Origin: Pseudomonadales bacterium
Lineage (GTDB): Bacteria; Pseudomonadota; Gammaproteobacteria; Pseudomonadales; Azotimanducaceae
Direction of reading: 5' to 3'
Assembly: GCA_024234635.1 (NCBI GenBank)
Contig: JACKNX010000012.1
Span: forward strand, 62,001-126,000
DNA length: 64,000 nucleotides
Every line of letters begins with the position of its first letter. Position 1 is the first letter of the stretch. A model generated the notes under the pieces. It was given only the letters and a program-made list of their open reading frames with translations. It did no database searches and was not told the DNA's origin. Below are positions 1 through 9,727 of this stretch, piece after piece. Both the position numbers and the translations under genes were made by a program.

Positions 1-133
1 CGGCGATCAGAGTTCCAATCGCCTCGCAACCTTTCAGGGCGCCAACTGCCTGGTCGAAATTCCGGCGGCGGTGCACGATCTGCCTGCCGGCGCCCCCGTC
101 ACGCTGCTGCCGCTGGCAGGCCTGCTCGACTGA
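1..133 (+). CDS. moeA: Molybdopterin molybdenumtransferase MoeA, C-terminal fragment
   Basis: Only the last 43 codons lie in the window, read from base 2 and ending in TGA. The peptide begins GDQSSNRLATFQGANCLVEI and ends in a short hydrophobic strand, which fits domain IV at the C-terminus of MoeA, the enzyme that inserts molybdate into adenylylated molybdopterin. The start and the catalytic domain lie outside the window. It converges on adk with 38 bases between the stops. The call rests on a short stretch, so it is likely rather than certain. Confidence 0.65.
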   Translation, partial: GDQSSNRLATFQGANCLVEIPAAVHDLPAGAPVTLLPLAGLLD

Positions 134-171
134 ATCTGGCTGGCGGCAACCGTGGGCCAGGGCGCGGCAGC

Positions 172-816
172 TCAACCCAACGCGGCAACGATGGCAGCCC
201 GAATGGCGTCCACGCTACCGACACCGTCGATACGGTGATAGCGGAGCTGCCCCTTGTCCGCACGGGACTGGTAGAAGTCCACCAGCGGTCTTGTCTGCGC
301 GTTGTACACGTTGATGCGCTCGCGCACCGTGGCTTCACTATCGTCATCCCGCTGGATCAGCGGCTCACCGGTTTCATCGTCCCGGTCGGCCACCTTCGGC
401 GGGCTGAATTCCACGTGATAGACCCGCCCCGAACCGGGGTGCACGCGTCGCCCGGTGATGCGACGAACGAGTTCCTCATCCGGCACCACAATTTCCACAA
501 CCGCGTCGATCGCAACGCCCGCCTGCTCCATGGCATCCGCCTGAGGAATGGTGCGGGGAAAGCCGTCGAACAGGAAACCGGCTGCACAATCGGGCGCCGT
601 GATCCGGTCCTTCACCAGGTCTATGATGATGTCATCCGAGACCAGCGCACCGGAGTCCATCACCGCCTTAACGCGCTGGCCGAGCGTACTGCCCGAGCTC
701 ACCGCCGCACGCAGCATGTCACCCGTGGAAATCTGCGGAATATGCCAATGATCCTTGATGAATTGCGCCTGCGTTCCCTTCCCCGCACCCGGCGGCCCCA
801 ACAGAATCAGTCTCAT
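172..816 (-). CDS. adk: Adenylate kinase
   Basis: Cytosolic nucleotide kinase (ATP + AMP to 2 ADP), 214 residues, the same length as the E. coli enzyme. The P-loop GPPGAGKG is at residues 7-14 and the conserved DGFPRT is at 84-89. The LID region (GRRVHPGSGRVYHV) is of the long form and lacks the four zinc cysteines of some Gram-positive enzymes. The frame is open upstream to a GTG at 888, but the ATG at 816 is preceded by GAGGAG at good spacing and gives the standard N-terminus MRLILLG. It is the last gene of the minus-strand block, 93 bases after relA. Confidence 0.97.
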   Translation of the reverse strand: MRLILLGPPGAGKGTQAQFIKDHWHIPQISTGDMLRAAVSSGSTLGQRVKAVMDSGALVSDDIIIDLVKDRITAPDCAAGFLFDGFPRTIPQADAMEQAGVAIDAVVEIVVPDEELVRRITGRRVHPGSGRVYHVEFSPPKVADRDDETGEPLIQRDDDSEATVRERINVYNAQTRPLVDFYQSRADKGQLRYHRIDGVGSVDAIRAAIVAALG

Positions 817-909
817 CCGGCACTCCTCGAAAAAACGCCTACTTTGCCATGATCCGGCGGCGGTTTCCGCCGGTTGGTGGGCGGACACTGGTCCGTGGAT
901 GCGCCGCCA

Positions 910-2916
910 TCAGTCGCCGATGACCTCCCGGCGCACATCCAGAACCCCCACAACCGGTCGCAGGTTCTCGATGAGGTGGTACACCTCCAGCAGGTCATCC
1001 GCGGCAAATTCAAGGGCGATCGTGGCACCATCCGGCGGCACCACCCGCGCCATCGACCCCAGCAGGGATATGCCGTGATCATCGACCACCCGGGTTACAT
1101 CCAGCAGCAACCCCCCCCGATTGCGGCCGCGCAGTACCAGACGGTGCACCGCGCCACGGGTGACAATGGCCGGGTCCACCCCGGCGTCCGGCACGCCTTC
1201 CGGCAGCGCGCCACGGGTGATGCCCAGTTCCTCGATCCATGCCGAGATCAACGGGCGTACGGGACAGTCGCCATTACCGAGTGAGACGAGAAAGCGCTCG
1301 AAGTCCTGCTCACCCATGTCCTCCACCAGGGCACGCAGCGACGCCGTCGAGGGCAACGGCACTGCCAGCCGCTCACAGGCGCGACTGACTGCAGCCAGGC
1401 CTTCAGCCCGACTCATCTGATCGCCGCGCGACCGGAGCCACGCCTGAATCTTGCTGCGCGCCCGATTGGTGTGCACGTACCCGGCTTCGGGCTCCAGCCA
1501 CACCCGCCTCGGCTCCTGCGTGGGGGAGGTGAGAATCTCGACGCGTTCGCCGTTGTGCAGACGCTGGTTCAATGGCACCTCGCGCCCATCAACGCGAGCG
1601 CCCACGCAGTGCTGCCCCACATTGGTGTGCACCCGAAAGGCAAAATCCAGCGGCGTGGCGTCCGCAACAAGATCGATCACGTGACCTTTAGGCGTGTATA
1701 CGTAGATGCGCTCCTGGGAGAAAGACCGGGTCAGCTCCTCGCTGATGCTGCTGCGGCCACCCATCTCGTCGTGCCATTCCACCACATGGCGCAGCCAGTC
1801 CATTTTTGCGCCGATACCGTGATCCGCCTCGAGATCGCCCTTGTAGGACCAGTGGGCGCACACCCCCAGTTCCGCTTCGGCGTGCATCTCATGTGTGCGG
1901 ATCTGCACTTCCAGAATCTTGCCATCCTTCCCGATCACGGCGGTGTGGATGGATCGATAGCCGTTTTCCTTGGGTGCGGCGATGTAATCGTCAAAGGCGC
2001 TGGGTACGTGCTGGAATTCCGTATGCACCACACCCAGGGCCCGATAACAGGCTTCCAGGTCATCCACCAGAACGCGCAGGGCCCGCATGTCATAGACCTG
2101 GTCCAGGGTCAGGTGTTTCGACTGCATCTTCTTCCAGATGCTGTAGATATGCTTGGCCCGCCCGACTACCGTGGCCCTGACCCCATGATTGGCCAGCAGG
2201 TCTTTCAGTTCGTCGGCCAGGGCCGCGATGCGCGCCTCACGCTCCGCCCGCCTGCCATCGAGTTGACGGGCGATGCTGGCATACACGTCCGGCTCGAGGT
2301 AGCGCATGGCCAGATCCTCGAGCTCCCATTTCAGGTGCCAGATACCCATGCGCCCTGCCAACGGCGCAAAGATCTGCCGCGCTTCCAGTGCGATACGCCG
2401 GCGGCGTTCTTCGTCGGCGCTCTTCGCCTCCCGCAATGCCACTACCCGTTCGGCCACCTTGATGACCGCCACCCGCGCATCGTCCACCAGGGCAACCAGC
2501 ATGCGACGCACGTTCTCCACCTGATCCTGGCGTTCGCTGGTGAGCAGCGGCGTATTGGAGAGATCCAGGACGTTGGCGGTGGCCATGCGCGCAACGCCTT
2601 CCACCAGCGAGGCCACCTCGTCCGAATGTCGACGGGCAATGTCGCCGATGGACAGCAGGCCGTCCCGATGGGGGCGATAAAGCAGAGCGGCCAACAGTGC
2701 TTCGTTGTCGATACGCAGGCTCGCCACCAGCTCCGCGAGAGGTAGCCCGCGCTCCAGAAGGCGTTGCGCGCCAGGCAGCGATTCAAGATACCGGCAGACG
2801 TCCATGAGCCGCCCGATCTGCAGCCAGACATGTTCGCGGCACATGGTCTCGCACCACAGTGCGGTATCGATCCCGCCCCGTTCGTCGCGCGGCAATGCCC
2901 GGGTAACCTGGACCAC
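910..2916 (-). CDS. relA: GTP pyrophosphokinase RelA (monofunctional type)
   Basis: Ribosome-associated (p)ppGpp synthetase of the stringent response, 668 residues. Order: degenerate N-terminal hydrolase-like domain (about 40-190, without the HD...ED metal motif, so probably no hydrolysis), synthetase domain (about 245-350, with YSIWKKMQSK and NGYRSIHTAV), TGS domain (about 400-460), zinc-finger/helical part and C-terminal ACT domain. The N-terminus MVQVTRALP resembles pseudomonad RelA, supporting the GTG start at 2916. Where monofunctional RelA usually has EXDD and bifunctional enzymes RXKD, this protein has AFDD (307-310). It lies 144 bases downstream of rlmD. Confidence 0.93.
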   Translation of the reverse strand: MVQVTRALPRDERGGIDTALWCETMCREHVWLQIGRLMDVCRYLESLPGAQRLLERGLPLAELVASLRIDNEALLAALLYRPHRDGLLSIGDIARRHSDEVASLVEGVARMATANVLDLSNTPLLTSERQDQVENVRRMLVALVDDARVAVIKVAERVVALREAKSADEERRRRIALEARQIFAPLAGRMGIWHLKWELEDLAMRYLEPDVYASIARQLDGRRAEREARIAALADELKDLLANHGVRATVVGRAKHIYSIWKKMQSKHLTLDQVYDMRALRVLVDDLEACYRALGVVHTEFQHVPSAFDDYIAAPKENGYRSIHTAVIGKDGKILEVQIRTHEMHAEAELGVCAHWSYKGDLEADHGIGAKMDWLRHVVEWHDEMGGRSSISEELTRSFSQERIYVYTPKGHVIDLVADATPLDFAFRVHTNVGQHCVGARVDGREVPLNQRLHNGERVEILTSPTQEPRRVWLEPEAGYVHTNRARSKIQAWLRSRGDQMSRAEGLAAVSRACERLAVPLPSTASLRALVEDMGEQDFERFLVSLGNGDCPVRPLISAWIEELGITRGALPEGVPDAGVDPAIVTRGAVHRLVLRGRNRGGLLLDVTRVVDDHGISLLGSMARVVPPDGATIALEFAADDLLEVYHLIENLRPVVGVLDVRREVIGD

Positions 2917-3060
2917 GACCGCTCAGCCCAACCCGGTGAGGTTGGCTCGGGGGGTGCGACGGAAAACTGTCAGGTGACACATGATGGCTGAATCTTGACC
3001 CAGCGGCGGCAAGCGCGCAAACCGGGCGCAGACCAGGGACAGGCGCACGACGACACCACC

Positions 3061-4377
3061 TCAGCCAGCGCCACGAACGCGGCGGAAAACGCCCAGCGTT
3101 TCCACATGTGCCGTCTGCGGAAACATGTCGTAAACGCCAGCCTGCGCAAGCTGGAACCCCGCCGCCGCGAGGACGGCCGCATCAGCGGCGAACGTGACCG
3201 GATTGCAGGAGACATAAACCACACGCTCCACCCCCGCATGCAGCCAGGCCGGCAGGTTGGCGCCCGCACCGGTTCTTGGCGGATCGAGCAGCAGTGCATC
3301 GGCAGCCGTCACAGCCGCCGGAACGCAGTCGGGCTCATAAAGATCAGCCACCGAAAAATCCACCTTGTCCGCCAACGCGTTGTGCACGGCATTGTGCCTG
3401 GCACGGTCGACGGCATTGCCACCGGCTTCCACGCCGGCAACAGCAATTCCCGATCTCGCCAGCGGCAGCGAAAAATTGCCCATGCCACAGAACAGATCCG
3501 CCACCCGCCGGGTCCCCGCAAGCGCCATGACGGCACTGCGCACGAGACGCCGGTTGATGGCCGCATTCACCTGCACAAAATCCAGGGGCTGGAATTCGAA
3601 ATGTAGTCCGAAGTCGGGGTTGGCATAGCCCAGCGGCGCACGCGGACCGGCGAGTTGGGCAACACTGTCCTCGCCGCCCCCCTGAAGGTAGACCGCTACA
3701 TTGCGGGCCACGGCAAAATTGGTCAGTAGCACCAGATCTTCTGACGAAAAGGCCGTCAGGTGGCGGATGACGATGGCACACGAACGATCACCGGCAGCCA
3801 GTTCCACCTGGGGGATCAACCCTGCTATCGAGGTCTGGCCAAGCACCTCCCGCAATGGTGCAACCAGTGCGGCCAGCCGGGGGTCCAGAACCGCACAGTC
3901 CGTCATGTCGACAACCCGCCCGCTGAGGGCTTCGCGAAATCCGACGAACACCTTTTCCCCGACGCGCCGAACGCCCAGCCTCGCCTTGCGTCGATAGCCC
4001 AGGCGCGGTCCCGCCACTGGTGCCAGCCATCGTTCAACGTGCACCTCATGCACGTCAAGCAGAGCACGCAGTTCCTGTGCTTTTGCCGCCAATACCTGCT
4101 CGTCAGCGACATGCTGAAACCCGCAGCCGCCACAACGCGCCGCCACCGGGCAGGGCGCGGGCACACGCGCTGTGGATGGGGCGCCAACGATGCGGCCCGC
4201 CTCGCCCAGCCAATAGCCCTTGCGCCGCTTGAACAGCTGACCCTCAACCGTTTCGCCAGGCAACGCGTTGCGCAGGCGCACCCTGCGGCCCTCGACGCAG
4301 CCTTCGCCAAAACCGTCGGCTGTCAGCGACGTTATCTCAACCGTGACCGCAAGCGGCAGCTTCGCACGACCACTCAT
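3061..4377 (-). CDS. rlmD: 23S rRNA (uracil-1939-C5)-methyltransferase RlmD
   Basis: SAM-dependent methylation of U1939 in 23S rRNA. 438 residues: N-terminal TRAM domain, a [4Fe-4S] site with Cys76, Cys82 and Cys85 (CPVAARCGGC) plus a later cysteine, a Rossmann methyltransferase domain with VADLFCGMGNFSLPLA, and the catalytic pair LLDPPRTGA and VYVSCNPVTF, whose cysteine attacks the uracil. The ATG overlaps the recO stop as ATGA, so the two are translationally coupled. An rlmD-relA neighbourhood is also seen in pseudomonads. Confidence 0.95.
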   Translation of the reverse strand: MSGRAKLPLAVTVEITSLTADGFGEGCVEGRRVRLRNALPGETVEGQLFKRRKGYWLGEAGRIVGAPSTARVPAPCPVAARCGGCGFQHVADEQVLAAKAQELRALLDVHEVHVERWLAPVAGPRLGYRRKARLGVRRVGEKVFVGFREALSGRVVDMTDCAVLDPRLAALVAPLREVLGQTSIAGLIPQVELAAGDRSCAIVIRHLTAFSSEDLVLLTNFAVARNVAVYLQGGGEDSVAQLAGPRAPLGYANPDFGLHFEFQPLDFVQVNAAINRRLVRSAVMALAGTRRVADLFCGMGNFSLPLARSGIAVAGVEAGGNAVDRARHNAVHNALADKVDFSVADLYEPDCVPAAVTAADALLLDPPRTGAGANLPAWLHAGVERVVYVSCNPVTFAADAAVLAAAGFQLAQAGVYDMFPQTAHVETLGVFRRVRGAG

Positions 4378-5060
4378 GAACGCTTCACCGGCAGGAGGCT
4401 GCGGCTGGCGAGTGGGCGACCCCCGAGGTGCTCATCGATGAGCGCGCGAAAAACCAGGCGGGCGGTACGCCGAACCTGGGCATCGGTGTACTCGTCCGCG
4501 GCGATCGCCAGCAAATCGGCGCCCGCGTACGGTCCCGCCGCATCGACAATCAGCCCTTCGTCGGCCTGCAGGCGATAGCGCTGCGACGCCTCAACAGGCG
4601 CACCGGATGCGTCCACATCCATGCTGACCCCGAAGCCTGTTTCCAGCAGCAGTTCCTTCTCGAACCGCCTGAGCAGCGGTGACGCCGACACACCGAGTGC
4701 AAACTGATCAAGCAGCACACAGATGAATTCAAAGAGTCTGGGATGCGGATCGTGCTCATGCAGCAGTCGCACCAGCAATTCAAGAACATAGAAACCCGCA
4801 GGCAGACTCGACTCAGGCAGTTGGCGCGCGGACTCCAGCTCCACCGAGGTCAGCGTCAGCAGCGCACCCTGCCCTGACCAGCCGGTCGTGATCTGGTTGA
4901 ACGGTTGCAGCATGGCGTTGCCGCCGCGGCGGGCACGACGTATACCCCTGGCGATGCCCGCCAGCATGCCGTAGCGTGCCGTAAACAGGCGCACCAGGCT
5001 GCTGGTCTCACGATAGGGCTGCACATGCACGACAAGCGCACTCACGCCGTTCACGCGCAC
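4374..5060 (-). CDS. recO: DNA repair protein RecO
   Basis: Recombination mediator that helps load RecA onto SSB-coated single strands (RecFOR pathway), 228 residues. The N-terminal OB-fold begins VSALVVHVQPYRETSSLVRL, and the rest is the helical domain typical of proteobacterial RecO, without a cysteine zinc cluster. The start is 2 bases after the era stop and the stop overlaps rlmD. The order rnc-era-recO is classical. Confidence 0.93.
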   Translation of the reverse strand: MRVNGVSALVVHVQPYRETSSLVRLFTARYGMLAGIARGIRRARRGGNAMLQPFNQITTGWSGQGALLTLTSVELESARQLPESSLPAGFYVLELLVRLLHEHDPHPRLFEFICVLLDQFALGVSASPLLRRFEKELLLETGFGVSMDVDASGAPVEASQRYRLQADEGLIVDAAGPYAGADLLAIAADEYTDAQVRRTARLVFRALIDEHLGGRPLASRSLLPVKRS

Positions 5061-5062
5061 CG

Positions 5063-5995
5063 TCAGGCGCCTCGTTCATCCAGGCCGAAGCGATGCAGCA
5101 GGCGGCTGTCGTTGGTCCAGCCTTTGCGCACCTTCACCCAGAGATTGAGCATCACCGGCGCTTCCAGAAGCTTCTCGATATCCATCCGCGCGTCCTGGCC
5201 GACAGCCTTGAGCATGCTGCCCTTCTCGCCGATGACGATCGCCTTCTGCCCGTGCTTCTCAACAAAGATATCCGCGCGGATATGCACGCGCTCGGGAGTC
5301 ACCGTGAAAGCCTCGACCACTACCGCCGTGCGGTGGGGCAATTCGTCGCCCAGACGACGCATGAGCTTTTCGCGTACGATCTCCGCCACCAGGTAGCGCT
5401 CGCTGGCATCCGTCACCTGGTCCTCCGGGAACTGATGCGCAGCTTCCGGCAGAAACGCCGCGACAAGCTCACGAAAGCGGTCCAGACCGTCCCCTTTCAG
5501 CGCTGACAACGGCACAATTTCACGGAACACACCCATCTCTCCCAGTTTCCGCATGGCTGGCAGCAGACGTGTCTTGTCGCGCAACAGATCGACCTTGTTG
5601 AGTACGGCGAGCGCAGGAACGCCAGCCTCACGGATCCGGTCGATGACAATGGTATCTTCCTCTGTAAGGCGCTCATGCTCGAACAGCGCGACCACCAGAT
5701 CCACATCGGCAAGTATGGAAGTGGCATTGCGTACCATCAGTCGGTTGAGCTGTCGATTCCCGGGTACGTGTATACCAGGCGTGTCGACGTAGATCGCCTG
5801 GACACCACCCCGGGTGTCCACGCCCAGCAGGTTGCGCCGTGTGGTCTGGGGCTTGCGGGAGGTAATGCTGAGCTTCATGCCAAGTACATGGTTGAGCAGC
5901 GTGGACTTGCCGACATTGGGTCGACCGACCAGCGCGACAAATCCGCACCGGGGTGCCACTGTCTGCGCGTCGGATGAATGTGTTGAATCGGTCAT
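5063..5995 (-). CDS. era: GTPase Era
   Basis: Essential GTPase that binds the 3' end of 16S rRNA and aids 30S maturation; 310 residues. G1 motif GRPNVGKST at residues 24-32, G3 DTPGIH, G4 NKVD, and a C-terminal KH domain with VIGEKGSMLKAVG. The N-terminus is about nine residues longer than in E. coli, with a polar stretch before the G domain. It is 39 bases downstream of rnc and almost abuts recO. Confidence 0.97.
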   Translation of the reverse strand: MTDSTHSSDAQTVAPRCGFVALVGRPNVGKSTLLNHVLGMKLSITSRKPQTTRRNLLGVDTRGGVQAIYVDTPGIHVPGNRQLNRLMVRNATSILADVDLVVALFEHERLTEEDTIVIDRIREAGVPALAVLNKVDLLRDKTRLLPAMRKLGEMGVFREIVPLSALKGDGLDRFRELVAAFLPEAAHQFPEDQVTDASERYLVAEIVREKLMRRLGDELPHRTAVVVEAFTVTPERVHIRADIFVEKHGQKAIVIGEKGSMLKAVGQDARMDIEKLLEAPVMLNLWVKVRKGWTNDSRLLHRFGLDERGA

Positions 5996-6034
5996 TGCCG
6001 CGTCCGCCTGCCACCTGCTCCAGGGGTTTCCATG

Positions 6035-6709
6035 TCATTCTCCAGGGTCTTGCAAACCCAGCAGTTGTACCGCCGCGGCCTGTTCCGCTGCCCGGCGGGA
6101 GCGTCCCGTGCCCGTCGCGATCCGACCCAGCGCGGAGCACCGGACTTCATATGTTCGTGCATGATCCTTGCCGTGCGTGGCGATCACTTCGTACACGGGG
6201 AGGCTGTCCCCACGAGCCTGCAGCACTTCCTGCAAGCGCGTCTTCGCATCCTTGAGTACCTCCCCTTTCAGGGCCTGGATTTCCGCCTGAAGCAGTGCAT
6301 CGATCACGGCTCTCACCGCCTCGAGACCACCGTCGAGGTAGATGGCTCCCAGCACGGCTTCGAGGGTGTCCGCCAGAACCGAGCCGCGGCGATGCACACC
6401 GCTACTCGACGCCGCCACGCCGAGCCGCACCGCCTCACCGATGCCCACGTGCTGCGCTACCCGCGCGAGTGTCTCGCGCTTTACGAGCCGTGCGCGCATC
6501 AGCGTCAGATCCGATTCGGGAGCCGCACCATTTTCGGCGTAGAGCCGGTCGCTGACCACCAGGCCCAGCACGCTGTCGCCGAGAAATTCCAGTCGCTCGT
6601 TGTGTGCCACGCCGACGCTGCGGTGCGTCACCGCACGTTCGAGCAGTGTCACGTCCCTGAACTGGTAGTGCAGTGCATCCTGCAGACGGTGCAGCGCTCT
6701 GTCCGTCAT
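6035..6709 (-). CDS. rnc: Ribonuclease III
   Basis: Double-strand-specific endoribonuclease for rRNA precursor processing and mRNA turnover; 224 residues. The signature ERLEFLGDSVLGLVVSD lies at about 37-53 and carries the metal-binding acidic residues, the second acidic cluster is DTLEAVLGAIYLDGG, and a C-terminal double-stranded RNA-binding domain follows (from about DAKTRLQEVLQ). It lies 36 bases after the DUF4845 gene and 39 before era. Confidence 0.97.
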   Translation of the reverse strand: MTDRALHRLQDALHYQFRDVTLLERAVTHRSVGVAHNERLEFLGDSVLGLVVSDRLYAENGAAPESDLTLMRARLVKRETLARVAQHVGIGEAVRLGVAASSSGVHRRGSVLADTLEAVLGAIYLDGGLEAVRAVIDALLQAEIQALKGEVLKDAKTRLQEVLQARGDSLPVYEVIATHGKDHARTYEVRCSALGRIATGTGRSRRAAEQAAAVQLLGLQDPGE

Positions 6710-6745
6710 CGTCGCGCCGGGTGGATGCGTCCCCCGGGCCGCGTC

Positions 6746-7108
6746 TCAGAATGTCCGTTCATGCCTGAACAGGAGCAGAATGTAGGCATTGCCGACCAGC
6801 GGTTCGCGCACCTCGTACTCCGCGCTGACCTTCACCGCGCCTTTGTCACGTTCGTAGTGAATGATTTCCTTGGGATCGAGGTCGTAGATGCTGTTGATCT
6901 TGAAGCGCTTCTCAAGCGTTTCCATCAACTGCGTGCGCCCGCCCGTCTGTACTTCCTGGGGGGTCAACCCGTCGACCAGATCGTTGACGGTTGCGTTTGT
7001 CATGTAGTGGGGAACGATACGCAAGGCCATGGTCACCACAAGGATCACCGTCACCAGCAGAAACATCATGCCCATCATCGACATGCCGCGTTCTCGCCGA
7101 ATCGTCAT
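6746..7108 (-). CDS. DUF4845 family single-span membrane protein
   Basis: A 120-residue protein with one N-terminal hydrophobic span (MMFLLVTVILVVTMALRIVP) and a small soluble domain with the remains of a pilin-like N-terminus (RRERGMSMMG). Proteins of this type are common between lepB and rnc in gammaproteobacteria; their role is unknown. A longer frame opens at 7144, but the ATG at 7108 follows GGGAGGAA at ideal spacing. The location suggests membrane biogenesis, but this is context only. Confidence 0.85.
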   Translation of the reverse strand: MTIRRERGMSMMGMMFLLVTVILVVTMALRIVPHYMTNATVNDLVDGLTPQEVQTGGRTQLMETLEKRFKINSIYDLDPKEIIHYERDKGAVKVSAEYEVREPLVGNAYILLLFRHERTF

Positions 7109-7131
7109 GGCTATTCCTCCCGCCAGAAATA

Positions 7132-7932
7132 TCAGTCCAGCCACCGGTTGCGGTCAAACGTCGGCCAGTGCAAACCGGGATCCTTGTGCAGCCAGATGGC
7201 CACTGCCTTGCCGACGATTCGCTGCTCCGACGCAGGCCCCCAGCGCCGGCTGTCGTCGCTGAGATCCCGGTTGTCGCCCATCATGAAATAGTGACCCTCG
7301 GGCACCACCCATTCCCGTGCCTGCTCGCTGTTCTGCAGACGATGCGTGGCGTGCGCGACGCCATTGATCACTTCCGTGTATTCACGGGCCGTGTACAGAC
7401 TGTTCGACTCCGCATGGTACCGGGTGACCTCACCGACATAGTCATATTCCAGCCGTTCCCCGTTGATGTACAAGGCCTTGTTCACATAACGGATACGGTC
7501 TCCCGGCAGACCGATGACCCGCTTGATGAAATAGCGCGGATCGTGCGGCGGGATGAAGACCATGATGTCGCCCCGCTGCGGCTCACCAACGTCGAGTATC
7601 TTGGTGCCGAGAATTGGCAGGCGTAGCCCGTAGGCATATTTGTTGACCAGGATGAAGTCACCCTTTTCCAGCGTCGGCACCATGGACTCGGAAGGAATCT
7701 GGTAAGGCTCGCCAAGAAAGCTGCGCAGCACCACAACAAACAGCAATACGGGAAACAGCGACTTCGCCAGCTCGACCGGAACGGGCTCCTTGTCCACCAC
7801 CGTTTCGCCGTCCGCCGTCTGGGCTGCAAGTCGCTGCAGCCGGTTCCGGCGCAGGAAGAGCACGTCACAGGCCCAGATGGCGCCGCAGATCAGTACCGCC
7901 CATGTCAGCCAGAATGGAAGATCGATATCCAC
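7132..7932 (-). CDS. lepB: Signal peptidase I
   Basis: Inner-membrane serine protease that removes signal peptides from exported proteins; 266 residues. Two N-terminal membrane spans (about 5-25 and 60-80) precede the periplasmic domain. The catalytic Ser is in PSESMVPTL and the general base Lys in YFIKRVIGLPGD; box E is GDNRDLSDDSR. Start is GTG, one base after the lepA stop. The lepA-lepB pair is the usual arrangement. Confidence 0.97.
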   Translation of the reverse strand: MDIDLPFWLTWAVLICGAIWACDVLFLRRNRLQRLAAQTADGETVVDKEPVPVELAKSLFPVLLFVVVLRSFLGEPYQIPSESMVPTLEKGDFILVNKYAYGLRLPILGTKILDVGEPQRGDIMVFIPPHDPRYFIKRVIGLPGDRIRYVNKALYINGERLEYDYVGEVTRYHAESNSLYTAREYTEVINGVAHATHRLQNSEQAREWVVPEGHYFMMGDNRDLSDDSRRWGPASEQRIVGKAVAIWLHKDPGLHWPTFDRNRWLD

Positions 7933-7933
7933 C

Positions 7934-9727
7934 TCAGCGCTCCACCTTCAGCGCCGCGAGGAAGGCGTCCTGGGGAATCTCGACCCGGCCCAGCTGTTTC
8001 ATCCGTTTCTTGCCCTCTTTCTGCTTCTCCAGCAGCTTGCGCTTGCGGGTGATGTCGCCGCCGTAACACTTCGCGGTGACATTCTTGCGCAGCGCCTTGA
8101 CCGTCTGACGGGCGATGATCTGGCCACCGATTGCCGCCTGGATGGCCACGTCGAACATCTGCCGCGGAATGAGCTCCTTCATCTTTTCCGTCAGGGAACG
8201 CCCCCGGCTCTGTGCATCGTCGCGGTGGGCAATCATGGCCAGCGCGTCAACACGTTCGCCGTTGATGAGTATGTCCAGCCGCACGAGTCTCGCGGACTGA
8301 AAGCGGACGAAAGAATAGTCCAGCGACGCATAGCCCCGGCTCACGGACTTCAGGCGATCAAAGAAATCCATGACCACTTCACTCATCGGCAGCTCGTACT
8401 GCATGGACACCTGACCCGCCGTGTACTGCATGTTCTTCTGCACGCCGCGACGTTCCACGCACAGTGTCATCACCGCACCCACATGTTCCTGCGGCAGGAG
8501 AATGTTCACCTCCGCGATAGGCTCGCGAATGTCCGCGTACTGCGCCGGCAGCTTCGACGGGTTGTCCACCAGGATGACTTCGCCGTCCGTCTTCTCGACC
8601 TCGTAGATCACCGTCGGCGCGGTGGTGATGAGATTCAGGTCGTATTCGCGCTCCAGACGTTCCTGCACGATCTCCATGTGCAACATGCCGAGGAAGCCGC
8701 AACGAAAGCCGAAACCGAGCGCATCAGAGGTTTCCGGTTCGTAGAACAGGGACGCATCGTTGAGTCGCAGTTTTTCCAGGGCCTCGCGAAACGCCTCAAA
8801 GTCCTCGGAAACCACCGGGAACAGGCCGGCGTACACCTGCGGCTTGACCTGCGCGAAGCCAGGCAGCGCGGGCGTGTCCGGCGCTCGCTGGGAGATCAGC
8901 GTGTCGCCAACCGGGGCGCCGCGGATGTCCTTGATGCCGGCCACAATGTAGCCCACCTCACCGGCCGACAGGCTGGGGTCCACCCGCCGCTTGGGAGTGA
9001 ACCGTCCCAGCTCGTCCACCTCGTAACTGCGCCCGGTGGATTTCACCGTAATGCGATCGCCCTTGCGGATGCTGCCCTCCATCACCCGCACGAGCGACAC
9101 GATCCCGAGATAGTTGTCGAACCAGGAATCGATGATCAGCGCCTGCAGAGGCGCCGCAGGATCGCCCTGGGGGGGTGGAATATCGGCAATCAGCCTTTCG
9201 AGCAGCGCTTCGACACCCTGGCCCGTCTTGGCGCTCACCTGCGAAACATTGGTGACATCGAGACCGATGATGTCCTCGATTTCGCGGCTCACCAGCTCCG
9301 GGTCAGCCTGCGGCAGATCAATCTTGTTGAGCACGGGCAGCACTTCCAGACCCTGCTCGACAGCGGTGTAGCAGTTGGCGACCGACTGCGCCTCGACCCC
9401 CTGCGCGGCGTCCACCACCAGCAACGCACCTTCACAGGCGGCCAGACTGCGCGATACCTCGTAGGAGAAGTCCACGTGCCCCGGCGTATCGATGAAATTG
9501 AGCTGATAGACCTTGCCGTCATGCGCCTTGTATTTCAGCGTGACGCTCTGCGCCTTGATGGTGATGCCGCGTTCGCGCTCGAGATCCATGGAGTCGAGCA
9601 CCTGCGAGGCCATTTCCCTGTCCGACAGGCCACCACAGGACTGGATGAAGCGATCCGCCAGCGTGGACTTACCGTGATCGATGTGGGCAATGATCGAAAA
9701 ATTGCGAATGTGCTCGAGTGCGGGCAA
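7934..9727 (-). CDS. lepA: Elongation factor 4 (LepA)
   Basis: Translational GTPase acting on paused or mis-translocated ribosomes and in initiation; 597 residues. P-loop AHIDHGKST, G3 DTPGHVDF, G4 NKIDLP, then domains II, III, V and the LepA-specific C-terminus (RKRKLLEKQKEGKKRMK). Translation appears to start at TTG: an in-frame TAG lies just upstream and MPALEHIRNFSII aligns with pseudomonad LepA (MSDLSHIRNFSII). It is separated from mucD by 340 bases, so it may have its own promoter. Confidence 0.97.
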   Translation of the reverse strand: MPALEHIRNFSIIAHIDHGKSTLADRFIQSCGGLSDREMASQVLDSMDLERERGITIKAQSVTLKYKAHDGKVYQLNFIDTPGHVDFSYEVSRSLAACEGALLVVDAAQGVEAQSVANCYTAVEQGLEVLPVLNKIDLPQADPELVSREIEDIIGLDVTNVSQVSAKTGQGVEALLERLIADIPPPQGDPAAPLQALIIDSWFDNYLGIVSLVRVMEGSIRKGDRITVKSTGRSYEVDELGRFTPKRRVDPSLSAGEVGYIVAGIKDIRGAPVGDTLISQRAPDTPALPGFAQVKPQVYAGLFPVVSEDFEAFREALEKLRLNDASLFYEPETSDALGFGFRCGFLGMLHMEIVQERLEREYDLNLITTAPTVIYEVEKTDGEVILVDNPSKLPAQYADIREPIAEVNILLPQEHVGAVMTLCVERRGVQKNMQYTAGQVSMQYELPMSEVVMDFFDRLKSVSRGYASLDYSFVRFQSARLVRLDILINGERVDALAMIAHRDDAQSRGRSLTEKMKELIPRQMFDVAIQAAIGGQIIARQTVKALRKNVTAKCYGGDITRKRKLLEKQKEGKKRMKQLGRVEIPQDAFLAALKVER

